A DNA stretch of 64,000 nt from JALCRY01 sp050946575 (GCA_050946575.1 JBMNVB010000005.1:1-64000), one strand, 5' to 3'; numbered from the stretch's first letter, positions 1-8,552 are shown. The notes: generated from the letters alone by a model not told the origin. Translations and numbers: made by a program.

Positions 1-23
1 CAGCCGGCTTTTGGGCGTCAGGA

Positions 24-233
24 TGTGGCGAAATCCGGAAACGTTGAAAATTTTGCGTGCACCGGCGCGAAAATCGGGACGGCCGCCACAACTTTTTCAA
101 CGATCCTGAGCATTGATGCCGCCGCAGACCGGGATTTCGGCCGTTTTGAAGTGGCGAGGTCCGATAAACGTTGAAAATTTTGCGTGCAGCGTCGTGAAAA
201 TCGGGACGGCCGCCACAATTTTTTCAACGATCA
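24..233. repeat. Two direct copies of an ~82-bp element with inverted ends
   Basis: Copies lie at about 24-106 and 151-233. Each has an inner 64-bp core (42-105 and 169-232) that starts with CGTTGAAAA and ends with TTTTTCAACG, so the core ends are inverted repeats. The copies differ at a handful of bases. GCATTGAT (110-117) follows the first copy. No coding frame is supported here. Confidence 0.7.
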
Positions 234-469
234 TACCCATTGAGGTCATCGCCGGCCGGGGCCGTGATTCGAGTCCTGTGTTCACAGCTCGGCGCCGCCA
301 GGCCTTTTCCCGCGGTTCCGTTCCGTCAGGGCCATGTTCCGAATCCCGCTCCGGCCCCGGTCCATCAGCCCCCTCCCGGCGTCGGACCAGGCCCGGGCAC
401 TGCCCCGCTCCGTTCCGCCCCCTTTACACCGATTTGACAAAATCAATACAATTTTGTGATATATGATTA
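234..469. other. GC-rich intergenic stretch without a supported gene
   Basis: This part of the leader upstream of ppx is C/G-rich and low in complexity. Short open frames cross it on both strands, but none has a ribosome site or a recognisable product. A TTGACA at 434-439 lies just before the promoter used for ppx, but no good -10 sits at the right distance. Confidence 0.5.
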
Positions 470-502
470 TTGTACTCACATATAAAATACTAATGGTATA
501 AT
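470..502 (+). promoter_or_regulatory. Extended -10 promoter of ppx-ppk
   Basis: TATAAT at 497-502 is preceded by TG plus one base (TGG), which makes an extended -10. The -35 is weak (TTGTAC at 470-475, over-long spacing). The surrounding DNA is AT-rich in an otherwise GC-rich region. The start codon of ppx follows 26 bases downstream. Confidence 0.65.
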
Positions 503-528
503 GTAATCCGAAAGGGGAGAACAGGATT

Positions 529-1479
529 TTGTACGGAGTGATCGATATCGGGTCCAATACTGTCCGTCTTGTTGTGTATCGCGTTGAGGATAATAAGATG
601 GAGCGGATCATGAACAAAAAATACATGGTCGGGCTCGCGGGGTATATCAACAAAGACGGAGAAATGACGAAGAAGGGGATGCGCAAACTCGTCGAGGTGC
701 TGAAGGATCTTCAGCTGCTGCTGCAGAGTGTGGTGCTCGAGGAGCTGTACGCATTTGCGACGGCGCCGCTCAGGAACATCATCAATACCGAGGACACGCT
801 GGATTACGTGGAGAAGGAAACGGGCTGGCGGATCCCGGTGCTGAGCGGGGAGGAAGAAGCCCGCTGCGGATATTACGGGCTGATGTGCGAAAAAGAAGTA
901 AACGGGGGTATTGTCGCGGATATCGGCGGCGGCAGTACGGAGCTCGTGTTTTTCGCGGAAAATGAGATAAAAAAGGCGGTATCAATGCCTGTGGGCTCTA
1001 TGGTGATGCGCAGCCGTTTCGTCGAGGGTATCGTCCCGACGGAGAAAGAACTGAAAGATATCAGGGGCTTCACGAAGAAGCGCCTTAAGAAGATAGAAGT
1101 GCCGGATGATGTTCCGGAGAAACTGATATGCTGCGAGGGAGGTTCCGCGCGTGCGGCGGGGAAGCTCATCGCAATGCAGTACAAAAATGTCAATGTATCC
1201 GAAGGATACGACGCGGCATTGCTGGACAAATTCGTGCATCATTACTTGACACACCAGAAAGAAACGGTGAATATGATATTGAAGGTCTGCCCGGACCGTA
1301 TTCACACCATCATGCCGGGCATAACGATCCTGCGCTGCCTTGCGAAGCAGTTCGGCAGCAGGACGATCGTTACGGTCGAGAACGGTGTGCGCGAAGGATA
1401 TCTCTGGCAGAGGCTCCGGGACGGAAGCAAGTCGAACGTGCCGGACACGCATGTCCTCACAGAGGGCGGCGCCTGCTGA
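529..1479 (+). CDS. ppx: Ppx/GppA-family exopolyphosphatase
   Basis: This 316-residue protein belongs to the Ppx/GppA phosphatase family, which removes terminal phosphates from polyphosphate or pppGpp in the cytosol. It shows the actin-like ATPase-fold phosphate loops: DIGSNTVRL at residues 6-14, the GEEEA motif near 107 and DIGGGSTEL near 131. The length fits the short form that has only the two-lobed catalytic core and no C-terminal HD domain. The start is TTG at 529, chosen because AAAGGGGAG lies about ten bases upstream and the conserved N-terminus begins right there. It is followed by ppk 119 bases downstream, so the pair probably sets the polyphosphate level. Whether polyphosphate or pppGpp is preferred cannot be read from the sequence. 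Confidence 0.9.
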   Translation: MYGVIDIGSNTVRLVVYRVEDNKMERIMNKKYMVGLAGYINKDGEMTKKGMRKLVEVLKDLQLLLQSVVLEELYAFATAPLRNIINTEDTLDYVEKETGWRIPVLSGEEEARCGYYGLMCEKEVNGGIVADIGGGSTELVFFAENEIKKAVSMPVGSMVMRSRFVEGIVPTEKELKDIRGFTKKRLKKIEVPDDVPEKLICCEGGSARAAGKLIAMQYKNVNVSEGYDAALLDKFVHHYLTHQKETVNMILKVCPDRIHTIMPGITILRCLAKQFGSRTIVTVENGVREGYLWQRLRDGSKSNVPDTHVLTEGGAC

Positions 1480-1564
1480 TCAGCAGACGGTTATCGGTGG
1501 CCGGCCGCAGTGCCGGTCGTTTATTTTCCCGGAAAGCCGGGGTCCGGACAGGACATTAAAAGGC

Positions 1565-1578
1565 ATCAATGCATTGAT
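1565..1578. promoter_or_regulatory. 14-bp perfect palindrome made of two overlapping GCATTGAT motifs
   Basis: ATCAATGCATTGAT reads the same on both strands and sits in the ppx-ppk gap, about 20 bases before the ppk start. It is two overlapping, inverted copies of the octamer that is over-represented across this window. It could be a protein-binding site or simply two iterations of the genomic motif. Confidence 0.6.
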
Positions 1579-1598
1579 ATAAGATAGGAGAGGCCGGA

Positions 1599-3797
1599 AT
1601 GGCAAAGGAACACGATCACAAGGAAAAATATGCGTTCAAGCAGAACCGGGAACTGTCCTGGCTCAAGTTCAACGAACGCGTGCTCGCGGAGGCGGAGGAC
1701 GATTCGGTCCCGCTGCTCGAGCGCCTGAGGTTCGTCACGATTTTCACCACGAACCTTGATGAGTTCTTCCGCGTCCGCGTCGGGAGTCTTATCGACCTGA
1801 TGATGTTCAAGAAAAATTACAAGGACAATAAGACGGGGATGACGGCGAAGGAGCAGATCGATGCGATCATGAAGGATGTCCGCCCGCTGTGGGAGCGGCG
1901 CGAGTCGATCTATTTCATGCTGGAGCAGGAGCTCAGGACGCTCGGCGTCGCGAGGGAGACGTTCGGGGAGCTGAGAGGCGAGGAGCAGGAATACGCGGTC
2001 GACTATTTCCAGAACGAGGTGTCGCCGCTGCTGTCGCCGATCATTATCGATCCGCATCATCCGTTCCCGCACCTTTTGAACAAGCAGATATATCTTGTCG
2101 CGGTGCTCAGGAATCCCGAAGGACGGCGCAGCCTCGCATTGCTGCCCGTACCGCAGTCAATGCCGGAGGTCATTTATTTCCCCGGCCCGGATGTCCATTT
2201 TATCGCGATCGAGGATCTGCTGCTCGAGATGATCGATGTCGTGTTCGAGTCGTATGAAGTCGAGGAAAAGGCGCAGATCTGCATCACGCGGAACGCCGAC
2301 ATCCACGCCGAGGACGAGGACTTCGACGTCGAGGAGGATTTCCGCAATGTCATGAAGGAGATGCTGAACCAGCGCCGTCACCTCGCGCCGCTGAGGCTTG
2401 AAGTACACGGAGAGATGTCGGACGAGCTGAAGGAGTATCTGCTGAAGCATTTCAAGCTGGAAGAGCAGCAGCTGTTCGAGACGAAGGCGCCGCTCAGATA
2501 CAACTACGCCTATCCGCTGGCGGATAAGCTTGATGAGCAGAAGCGCAAGGCGCTGACGTATAATCCTTTCGAGCCGCAGCAATGCGCTGTCGTGGATCCC
2601 CGCGTTCCCATGGAGTATCAGATCGCGGACCGCGATATCCTGCTGGTCTATCCGTATGAAAGTATGGATCCCTTCATAAGGATGGTGTCCGAGGCGGCGG
2701 ACGATCCCGACGTGCTGTCGATACAGATCACGATCTACAGGCTGGCGAAGGAAAGCCGGCTGATGGACGCATTGATAAGGGCGTCGCAGCAGGGCAAGGA
2801 GGTCTCCGCGCTCATCGAGCTGCGCGCGCGGTTCGACGAACAGAACAACATTGACTGGTCCGACCGGATGGAGAAGGCCGGGATCACTATCATATACGGG
2901 ATACAGAACTACAAGGTGCACTCGAAGGTGTGCCTCATCACGAAGCGCACCCGCGACGGCATCAGATTCATCACGCAGGTCGGGACCGGGAACTATAACG
3001 AGAAGACCGCGAAGATCTATTCGGACATGTGCCTGATGACCGACAATCAGGACATCGGCAGGGACGCGCGGACGCTGTTCCGGAACATGGGCATCGGCAA
3101 TCTGTACGGCCAGTACAGGGAGCTGCTCGTATCGCCGGTCTCGCTGAAGCGCCGCGTGCTTGACATGATGGACGAAGAGATCGCAAAGGGCTCCGAGGGC
3201 AGGATCTTCTTCAAGCTGAATTCGCTCACAGACAAGGAGATCCTTGATAAGATTTCTGAGGCCTCGAAGGCAGGCGTTCATGTGCGCATGATCATCCGCG
3301 GCATCTGCTGCCTGCGGCCGGGCATGGAAAAATACACGGAAAATGTGGAAGTCCGGAGCATTGTCGGCAGATACCTCGAACATCCGCGGATCTACTGCTT
3401 CGGCACCGATGACGATGAAAGGATCTTCATTTCGTCCGCGGATCTCATGACCCGGAACACGGAGCGCCGCGTCGAGGTCGGCTGCCCGGTCTATGATGAA
3501 AGCGCGAAGAAAAAGATCAGGCGTTTCATTGACATGCAATGGCGCGATACTATGAAGGCCCGCCGCCTGCTTCCGGACGGGACCTACGAAAAGATCGAGG
3601 GCGAGCCGTACGATTCCCAGTCCGAGATGATGAATGTTGCGATCCAGGAGTACGAGCAGAGTGAGATCGCGCACCGCAGGAAGGACGCCAGGAACGGCGG
3701 CCGGATCCTCGGGACCGGGAAGCGCGACCACGAATCGGAAGGAGCTGCCGGCAAGCGGAAGGGCGGATTCCTGAGCAGGCTGTTCGGGAGGAAGTGA
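1599..3797 (+). CDS. ppk1: Polyphosphate kinase 1
   Basis: PPK1 reversibly polymerises the gamma-phosphate of ATP into polyphosphate. The 732-residue product has the N-terminal family signature NRELSWLKFNERVL, followed by the head domain and the two phospholipase-D-like catalytic domains. The autophosphorylated histidine is expected at about H441 in NYKVHSKVC, and the second conserved histidine at about H595 in the LEHPR segment. These match the H435/H592 pair known in the Escherichia coli enzyme. The C-terminal ~40 residues are basic and Gly-rich (KRKGGFLSRLFGRK). AGGAGAGG provides the ribosome site. It is co-directional with ppx in what is most likely one transcription unit. Confidence 0.96.
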   Translation: MAKEHDHKEKYAFKQNRELSWLKFNERVLAEAEDDSVPLLERLRFVTIFTTNLDEFFRVRVGSLIDLMMFKKNYKDNKTGMTAKEQIDAIMKDVRPLWERRESIYFMLEQELRTLGVARETFGELRGEEQEYAVDYFQNEVSPLLSPIIIDPHHPFPHLLNKQIYLVAVLRNPEGRRSLALLPVPQSMPEVIYFPGPDVHFIAIEDLLLEMIDVVFESYEVEEKAQICITRNADIHAEDEDFDVEEDFRNVMKEMLNQRRHLAPLRLEVHGEMSDELKEYLLKHFKLEEQQLFETKAPLRYNYAYPLADKLDEQKRKALTYNPFEPQQCAVVDPRVPMEYQIADRDILLVYPYESMDPFIRMVSEAADDPDVLSIQITIYRLAKESRLMDALIRASQQGKEVSALIELRARFDEQNNIDWSDRMEKAGITIIYGIQNYKVHSKVCLITKRTRDGIRFITQVGTGNYNEKTAKIYSDMCLMTDNQDIGRDARTLFRNMGIGNLYGQYRELLVSPVSLKRRVLDMMDEEIAKGSEGRIFFKLNSLTDKEILDKISEASKAGVHVRMIIRGICCLRPGMEKYTENVEVRSIVGRYLEHPRIYCFGTDDDERIFISSADLMTRNTERRVEVGCPVYDESAKKKIRRFIDMQWRDTMKARRLLPDGTYEKIEGEPYDSQSEMMNVAIQEYEQSEIAHRRKDARNGGRILGTGKRDHESEGAAGKRKGGFLSRLFGRK

Positions 3798-3852
3798 GTT
3801 GAGAGGCCTGAGCGGGGCCCGGAGCCGTGGTGATCGGGGGCCGGGGCCGGGC

Positions 3853-3936
3853 GTTCGGTCGATCTGGACTTGGGCCGGATGTTCGGGCGATCTGGACTTG
3901 GGCCGGATGTTCGGGCGATCTGGACCGTGGCCGGGC
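3853..3936. repeat. Three tandem 28-bp units downstream of ppk
   Basis: Units begin at 3853, 3881 and 3909 with GTTCGG(T/G)CGATCTGGAC and run on to GGGCCGGAT. The third is diverged at its end. This is non-coding DNA. Confidence 0.75.
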
Positions 3937-4152
3937 TGAGAGCCGGGGCTCGGGGCGGGCGGACGCACGAGTCAAGGTGATCGAGCGTCGGGGCCGGTGA
4001 TATGCGGCGCCGGCTGCTGACCCGGGCGCGAGCCTCTGATTTTAGGAATAAGAACCGGATCATCGATTCCGGAGAAAAAAGCCTCATGATGGCCGGTCCG
4101 GGGCGCGTGGCGTTCCTGACCGCCAATCAGATATTATTTATTTTCGGTGATG

Positions 4153-4174
4153 CCCGCGCTTCGGTGCGGGTTTT
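4153..4174 (+). terminator. Intrinsic terminator with TTCG tetraloop
   Basis: CCCGCGC pairs with GTGCGGG around a TTCG loop and is followed by TTTT. It is the first convincing plus-strand terminator after ppk, about 360 bases downstream. Confidence 0.75.
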
Positions 4175-4264
4175 CTCTTGGGCCGGCCTGCTGTTCCGGA
4201 TCCGGCGGCGGAACCAGCCTTGATTCGGTGCCGCTCGGGCCGGATCGGCTTCCAGAAAATAACA

Positions 4265-4450
4265 AATGAGCAAATCAGGTGGGGTAATTTGAAATAATGA
4301 AATTTCCCCACCATTTTTTGTGGGCTGCAGCGGTTGAAAAATGTTCAAAACAGCAAAATCGTGATTTTCGGCCGGATCGAGCCCCGAAACCGTTGAAATT
4401 TATGTGGGGAAATTTCTATATACAAAAATACCCCACCATTTTTGCTCATT
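4265..4450 (-). repeat. MITE-like nested-palindrome element, copy 1 (inverted)
   Basis: The element is bounded by AATGAGCA (4265) and its complement TGCTCATT (4443-4450). Inside are two hairpins, each made of a GTGGGG arm and a CCCCAC arm (4278-4312 and 4404-4437). Its centre (CTGCAGCGGTTGAA) matches the reverse complement of the centre of copy 2 at 8366, so this copy is in the opposite orientation to the other five. No open frame for a transposase is present. Confidence 0.75.
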
Positions 4451-4599
4451 CTCCAGAAAATGGAAGGCCTTGGAGCCCTGCGCGCCTCTTCGATCCAGTC
4501 CAAAATCCAAGAATCCACCTTTTTGCTCATTCTCAATCTTTCACAGGCTGGACCCGGTCCCGAAAACGGCTCTGCGTCCCGAAAACGGCCCGCCGCCCC

Positions 4600-4677
4600 G
4601 AACCGGCGCCCGGTCTCGTTTCGATCTGCCCGAACCGGAGCCCGGTCTCGTTTCGATCTGCCAGAACCGGCGCCCGG
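4600..4677. repeat. 32-bp tandem repeat, about 2.4 units
   Basis: Units start at 4600, 4632 and 4664 (GAACCGG(C/A)GCCCGG then TCTCGTTTCGATCTGCC). Similar CCGAAAACGGC steps precede them at about 4558-4599. It is non-coding. Confidence 0.7.
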
Positions 4678-4725
4678 CACGGTCCGCCACGCCGCATCAT
4701 AACCCGGCGCGCCCGCCCGTCATAA

Positions 4726-4756
4726 TAAAAAAGGAGAGAAATCCAAAGGATTTCTC
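4726..4756 (-). terminator. Minus-strand intrinsic terminator
   Basis: GAGAAATCC (736-744 of this kilobase) and GGATTTCTC form a perfect 9-bp stem with a 3-base loop. Read on the minus strand it is followed by TCCTTTTTT. It is positioned to end transcripts coming from the GNAT operon through the hairpin array. Confidence 0.75.
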
Positions 4757-4770
4757 CACCTTCTGTCAAA

Positions 4771-5251
4771 ACGGTCCGGAACGCTGCCCGGGAATCAATA
4801 AAGCGTTCCGTTCATTTTTTTAGTAAGGTCCGGAACGCCGGCCGGGGATCAGAGCAGCGTTCCGTTCATTTTTTCTTAAGGTCCGGAACGCTGCCCGGGA
4901 ATCAAAAAAGCGTTCCGTTCATTTTTTCGATAAGGTCCGGAACGCCGGCCGGGGATCAGAGCAGCGTTCCGTTCATTTTTTTAGTAAGGTCCGGAACGCT
5001 GACAGGTGTTACTAAAGCAGCGTTCCGCTCATTTTTTATTAAGGTCCGGAACGCTGACAGGTGACTAAAGCAGCGTTCCGTTCATTTTTTTCTTAAGGTC
5101 CGGAACGCTGACAGGTGACTAAAGCAGCGTTCCGTTCATTTTTTAGTAAGGTCCGGAACGCCGGCCGAGGATCAGAGCAGCGTTCCGTTCATTTTTTTCT
5201 TAAGGTCCGGAACGCCGACAGGGAATCAAAACAGCCTTCCGCTCATCTTGA
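4771..5251 (+). repeat. Array of nine 53-55-bp terminator-like hairpins
   Basis: Units begin at about 4771, 4825, 4878, 4932, 4986, 5041, 5095, 5148 and 5202. Each has AAGGTCCGGAACGC, then a 14-20-base centre, then GCGTTCCG(T/C)TCATTTTTT. GGAACGCTG and CAGCGTTCC pair, and the T run follows on the plus strand, so each unit resembles an intrinsic terminator. Centres fall into three recurring types (CCCGGGAATCAA, GGCCGGGGATCAGAG, GACAGGTGACTAAAG). The last unit is degenerate. It lies between ppk and the convergent GNAT gene. Confidence 0.85.
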
Positions 5252-5297
5252 AAACGGCCCGGCGCGCCAGTGCATTGATAGGGAGCCTCTCCCGGAT

Positions 5298-5777
5298 TTA
5301 TTCCAGCATCAGGTAATGCTCCATTTCCCGGAACCCGAATTTCTCGTACAGCGGCTGGCCCTGGATCGATGTTTCGAGGTACACCTTTTTGATGCCGCGC
5401 GATTTTGTTTCGCGCAGAAGTCCGGCCACGACCGCCGTTCCGACTCCGCGGCCGCGCCAATCCGGAACGGTGTAGACGTTCATGATATAGGCGCATTGGC
5501 CGTCCGGGTTGTCCGGCGACGGCATTTCGCGGTACAGGCAGATCGCGCCGCATCCGACGATCCGGCCCTGCGCCTTCGCGAACAGAGCGACATGCCCGCC
5601 GGCCGGGATCTCCCGTTCGTAGTAGTCCCGGTTCTCGCGCGCGAGATCGGTCATGTCCTCATCTTCCGGCAATTCGAACACGTCGCGCAGGACGGTGAGA
5701 CGCCATTGCATCAGCAGATCGATGTCATCGATCCCGGCTATTACTGTTTCTATATTTCCTGTTTCGGGTTCTTTCAT
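5298..5777 (-). CDS. GNAT-family N-acetyltransferase
   Basis: A 159-residue GNAT-fold acetyltransferase that would use acetyl-CoA. Motif A is clear at about 108-118: V-P-D-W-R-G-R-G-V-G-T fits the Q/R-x-x-G-x-G/A pyrophosphate loop. The C-terminal YEKFGFREMEHYL is the usual GNAT ending. Its start overlaps the stop of the upstream adenylation-domain gene by four bases (ATGA), so the two are translationally coupled. The substrate is unknown. Being in an operon with an adenylating enzyme and an esterase, it may modify the same small molecule. The transcript would run on into the hairpin array. Confidence 0.85.
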   Translation of the reverse strand: MKEPETGNIETVIAGIDDIDLLMQWRLTVLRDVFELPEDEDMTDLARENRDYYEREIPAGGHVALFAKAQGRIVGCGAICLYREMPSPDNPDGQCAYIMNVYTVPDWRGRGVGTAVVAGLLRETKSRGIKKVYLETSIQGQPLYEKFGFREMEHYLMLE

Positions 5778-7270
5778 GTTTCAGTGCCCTCCTTCAATAC
5801 GACCGGAAGTTCGGAAACGTCCGGCTTCCCGTTTTCGGTGAGCGGGATGCTGCTGACCTGCACGAAAAATTCGGGGATCATGAACGGGGTCAGATTCTCG
5901 GCAAGCTCGGCCCTGAGGCGGCCGACATTGACGCTGCCGTGGGACGGGACGACGTATGCCGTCATGTACGGATGGCCGTGCTCATCCTCCGAGGCGCGCA
6001 CCAATGCCTGACGAACGCCGGTGCATTGATACAGCCGCGATTCGACTTCGGACACTTCGACGCGTTTGCCTTCGATCATGATCTGAGTGTCCTTGCGGTG
6101 CAGGAATGCGATGTTGCCGTCCGGGAGGATGTACCCGAGGTCGCCGCTGCGGTACATGCGCGCGGCCGGGTCACTGCCCGGTACGGGTTCGAATGCCCTG
6201 TTCTCCTCCTCGCGGTCTCCTATGTACCCGAGCGAAACGCCGCCTCCGTAGATGCAGATCTCTCCGGTCTCGCCGTCCGGGACCTCGCGCCCGTTCTTGT
6301 CGAGTATCCTGATCTCCGCGCCTTTGACAGGGTGCCCGACCGGGTAAGTCCCGTCCTCCAGGACCGAGTCCGGCGTGCATCTGAAATACGCCGCGCAGAC
6401 GGTCGTCTCCGACGGGCCGTACGTGTTGTAGACCTCCGTCCTGCCGAGCAGCCTGTCGACGTAGACGCCGCGCAGGACGTCGCCGCCGCTGATCAGGAGC
6501 CGGAGCGAGTCCGGGATCCTGTCGAGGTGGTTCATTTCCGCGAGCAGGTACGGGAATCCGCTGATGATCGTCACACCGTGCCTGTCGACGAAATCCATCA
6601 GGGTCTTCAGCGATTTCCTGTCGTCCTCCGACGGGATGGCGATCGCCGCGCCGTTCAGCAGGCTGCCGTAGACTTCTTCTACGAAAATATCGAACGAGCA
6701 TACCGAATACTGGAGCGTGACGTCGCCCGGGCCCGGCCCGAATTCGTCGGCGAACGCGCGTGCGTAATGGCAGACGTTCCCGTTCGTGACGCACACGCCC
6801 TTCGGCTTCCCGGTCGTTCCTGACGTATACAGGATGTACGCCGGAAGCGACGGGTCGTCCGGCCCGTCCGAAGCAATGCGCCTCGGGTGGATGTGCTCTA
6901 TATCGAGCATCCGTCTGTCCTGCGAAAACATGACGAGCACCTTTGTCTTCCCCGCGAACTCGCGCCCCGTCAGCGCGAAATCGATGTCGGCCTCGTCCAT
7001 CATGAACGAGATCCGCCCCGGCGGGAAATCGGGCTCCGCCGGCACATAACACGCGCCCACCTTCAGGACCGCGAGCATTGATGCGATCATTTCCGCCGTG
7101 TGGTCCATGATGATCCCGACGCGTCTGACGCCGTGCGGGCAGTGCGACGCGATATCGCACGCCATGTCGCAGAGCTCCGAGTATGTCAGCGTCCTGTCGT
7201 TTTCAATGACCGCCGGCGCGTCGGGCATGCGCCGCGCCGTATCCTCGAATGTCCGCCAGATCGTAGCCAT
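5774..7270 (-). CDS. Stand-alone amino-acid adenylation (NRPS A-domain) protein
   Basis: This 498-residue member of the ANL superfamily would activate an amino or carboxylic acid as its adenylate. Core motifs in order are A3 (YTSGTTGKPKGV), A4 (SFDIFVEEV), A5 (NTYGPSETTVC), A7 (YRSGDLGY), A8 near DTQIMIEGKRVEVSEVE and the A10 lysine in ENGKPD. The Asp of A4, which normally holds the alpha-amino group, is kept. My by-eye reading of the specificity pocket is D-I-E-S-I-G-T-V-C-K, which I cannot assign. There is no fused carrier or condensation domain, so it needs a separate carrier or a CoA/amine acceptor. The start is ATG at 7270 with AAAGGAGA upstream, one base after the esterase stop. It is the middle gene of a three-gene operon. 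DltA-like function is the main alternative. Confidence 0.85.
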   Translation of the reverse strand: MATIWRTFEDTARRMPDAPAVIENDRTLTYSELCDMACDIASHCPHGVRRVGIIMDHTAEMIASMLAVLKVGACYVPAEPDFPPGRISFMMDEADIDFALTGREFAGKTKVLVMFSQDRRMLDIEHIHPRRIASDGPDDPSLPAYILYTSGTTGKPKGVCVTNGNVCHYARAFADEFGPGPGDVTLQYSVCSFDIFVEEVYGSLLNGAAIAIPSEDDRKSLKTLMDFVDRHGVTIISGFPYLLAEMNHLDRIPDSLRLLISGGDVLRGVYVDRLLGRTEVYNTYGPSETTVCAAYFRCTPDSVLEDGTYPVGHPVKGAEIRILDKNGREVPDGETGEICIYGGGVSLGYIGDREEENRAFEPVPGSDPAARMYRSGDLGYILPDGNIAFLHRKDTQIMIEGKRVEVSEVESRLYQCTGVRQALVRASEDEHGHPYMTAYVVPSHGSVNVGRLRAELAENLTPFMIPEFFVQVSSIPLTENGKPDVSELPVVLKEGTET

Positions 7271-7271
7271 G

Positions 7272-8153
7272 TCATTCTCCTTTCGCGATCCACGCAATGC
7301 CCGCGGCTGTCCGTTCGTCCACGTTCGCGTAGTGGCTGCCCGGGTTGATCTCGAATGTCGCATCAATGCCGAGCCCCCTGTAGTGTTCGTAAAGTTTTTC
7401 CGTGTTTTTCCGGACGACGCGCAGGTAGCGGTTGCGCGTGTTGTCTTCTTTCGAGCCGAGCGACATGTACAAGCGGTCCGGCCGGCGCACGGGTTCGTTT
7501 TCCGTCGCGAATTCCGCGAAGTCCGGGAACCACAGCGATCCCGACATCGTAGCAATGCGCGAAAACATATATGAGCGGTACATTGTATAGACGGCAAACA
7601 GCCCCGCGAGCGAGTAGCCGGCAAGGCCGCGCCACGCGGGCTTTTCCCCCGATTCCGTTTCCGGGATGATTTGTTCCGTCAGAAGTTTCAGGTAGTCGTC
7701 CGCGCCGCCCGTGCACGGCGTGTCGCCTTCCATGATCGGCGGAATGTCCCAGGGCGCCATGTCATTGTCCCATTCAAGATCGCCGATCACAGCAAGCGTG
7801 ATCTCCGGGCAGTCTGTCTTTTCCAATGCGCTGACGACTTCGCTGCCGTTGCCGCGGAACGTGTTGAGGTAGATGACCGGGATCCCGGTTCCGGAACCAG
7901 GCGCATCCGGGGCGCCCGCGCCGCGTGCCTCTGCAGCTCCGGCTCCGGCCGCAGGCTTCGCGGCTCCGGCTCCGGCCGCTGGCTTTGCGGCTCCGGTTCC
8001 GGCCGCTGGCTTCGCGGCTCCGGCTCCGGTCGCTGACCTTCCGGCTCCGGCATCGGCCTTCACGGACCCGGTTTTCGCGCCGCCCGCGCGGTAAACCGTC
8101 ACGGTCCGCCCGCCTGCCTTGAAAGTCCTGATCTCGTTTTTGCTTTCTGCCAT
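7272..8153 (-). CDS. Alpha/beta-hydrolase-fold putative esterase with AKPAAG repeat insert
   Basis: The 293-residue protein resembles the enterochelin-esterase/Esterase-D-like group. The nucleophile elbow GYSLAG lies at about 184-189. An Asp and the histidine in NPGSHYANVDE complete a plausible triad. There is no signal peptide, so it should be cytosolic. Residues about 30-80 are low-complexity: a unit like GAAKPAAGAG is repeated four times, encoded by near-identical 24-30-bp DNA units, and looks like an expansion between the first strand and the core. AGGAGG precedes the ATG. It is the first gene of the operon with the adenylation protein and GNAT. In such a setting it may hydrolyse an ester or thioester of the product. 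The substrate is unknown. Confidence 0.75.
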   Translation of the reverse strand: MAESKNEIRTFKAGGRTVTVYRAGGAKTGSVKADAGAGRSATGAGAAKPAAGTGAAKPAAGAGAAKPAAGAGAAEARGAGAPDAPGSGTGIPVIYLNTFRGNGSEVVSALEKTDCPEITLAVIGDLEWDNDMAPWDIPPIMEGDTPCTGGADDYLKLLTEQIIPETESGEKPAWRGLAGYSLAGLFAVYTMYRSYMFSRIATMSGSLWFPDFAEFATENEPVRRPDRLYMSLGSKEDNTRNRYLRVVRKNTEKLYEHYRGLGIDATFEINPGSHYANVDERTAAGIAWIAKGE

Positions 8154-8365
8154 AATAACAGCCTCCTGTTCTTAAAGTATACCCGCGGCAGATGGAAATC
8201 AATATTTCCGGGACCGGGAATCAGGAAAAAATACGCGGATAATGCGCGCCCGTAGCATGAGCCGGCCCCGTAATATGCCGTTTCGGATCGATCAGCTCCC
8301 GGAAATAACCGGTCCGGCCCGATCGGCCCCCTGGATCCGGCGCTAGAACAGACCAAAAAAACAGG
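8154..8365. other. Intergenic stretch upstream of the esterase operon
   Basis: It holds the AGGAGG ribosome site and a possible minus-strand -10 (TATACT, 8176-8181) with a weak TTGATT -35 at short spacing. I see nothing else. Confidence 0.4.
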
Positions 8366-8552
8366 AATGGGCATTTTTTGGTGGGGTAATTTCGTTATTT
8401 GAAATTTCCCCACCTAAATTCCAACGATTTCAGGGCCTCATCAGAGCAATAATCCGATTTTGGGCCTTTTGAATAGTATTCAACCGCTGCAGTCCACCAA
8501 AAAGAGTGGGGAAATTTGCATATACGAAATTACCCCACCATTTTTGCTCATT
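8366..8552 (+). repeat. MITE-like nested-palindrome element, copy 2
   Basis: The ends are AATGGGCA (8366) and TGCTCATT (8545-8552). The left hairpin is at 8380-8414 and the right hairpin at 8506-8539, each with GTGGGG/CCCCAC stems. The centre differs from copies 3-6 and matches the reverse complement of copy 1. The tail CTCCAGAAAATGGAAGGC directly follows. Confidence 0.8.

Noticed and set aside
2157..3968. 603-residue open frame antisense to ppk
   Set aside because: It mirrors the GC-rich third positions of ppk, is rich in Arg/His/Asp, lacks a ribosome site, and ppk is unmistakable on the other strand.
4771..5251. CRISPR array
   Set aside because: The period is regular, but the conserved parts form a terminator-like hairpin split by the variable centre, the centres recur as three types rather than being unique, and no cas gene is present.
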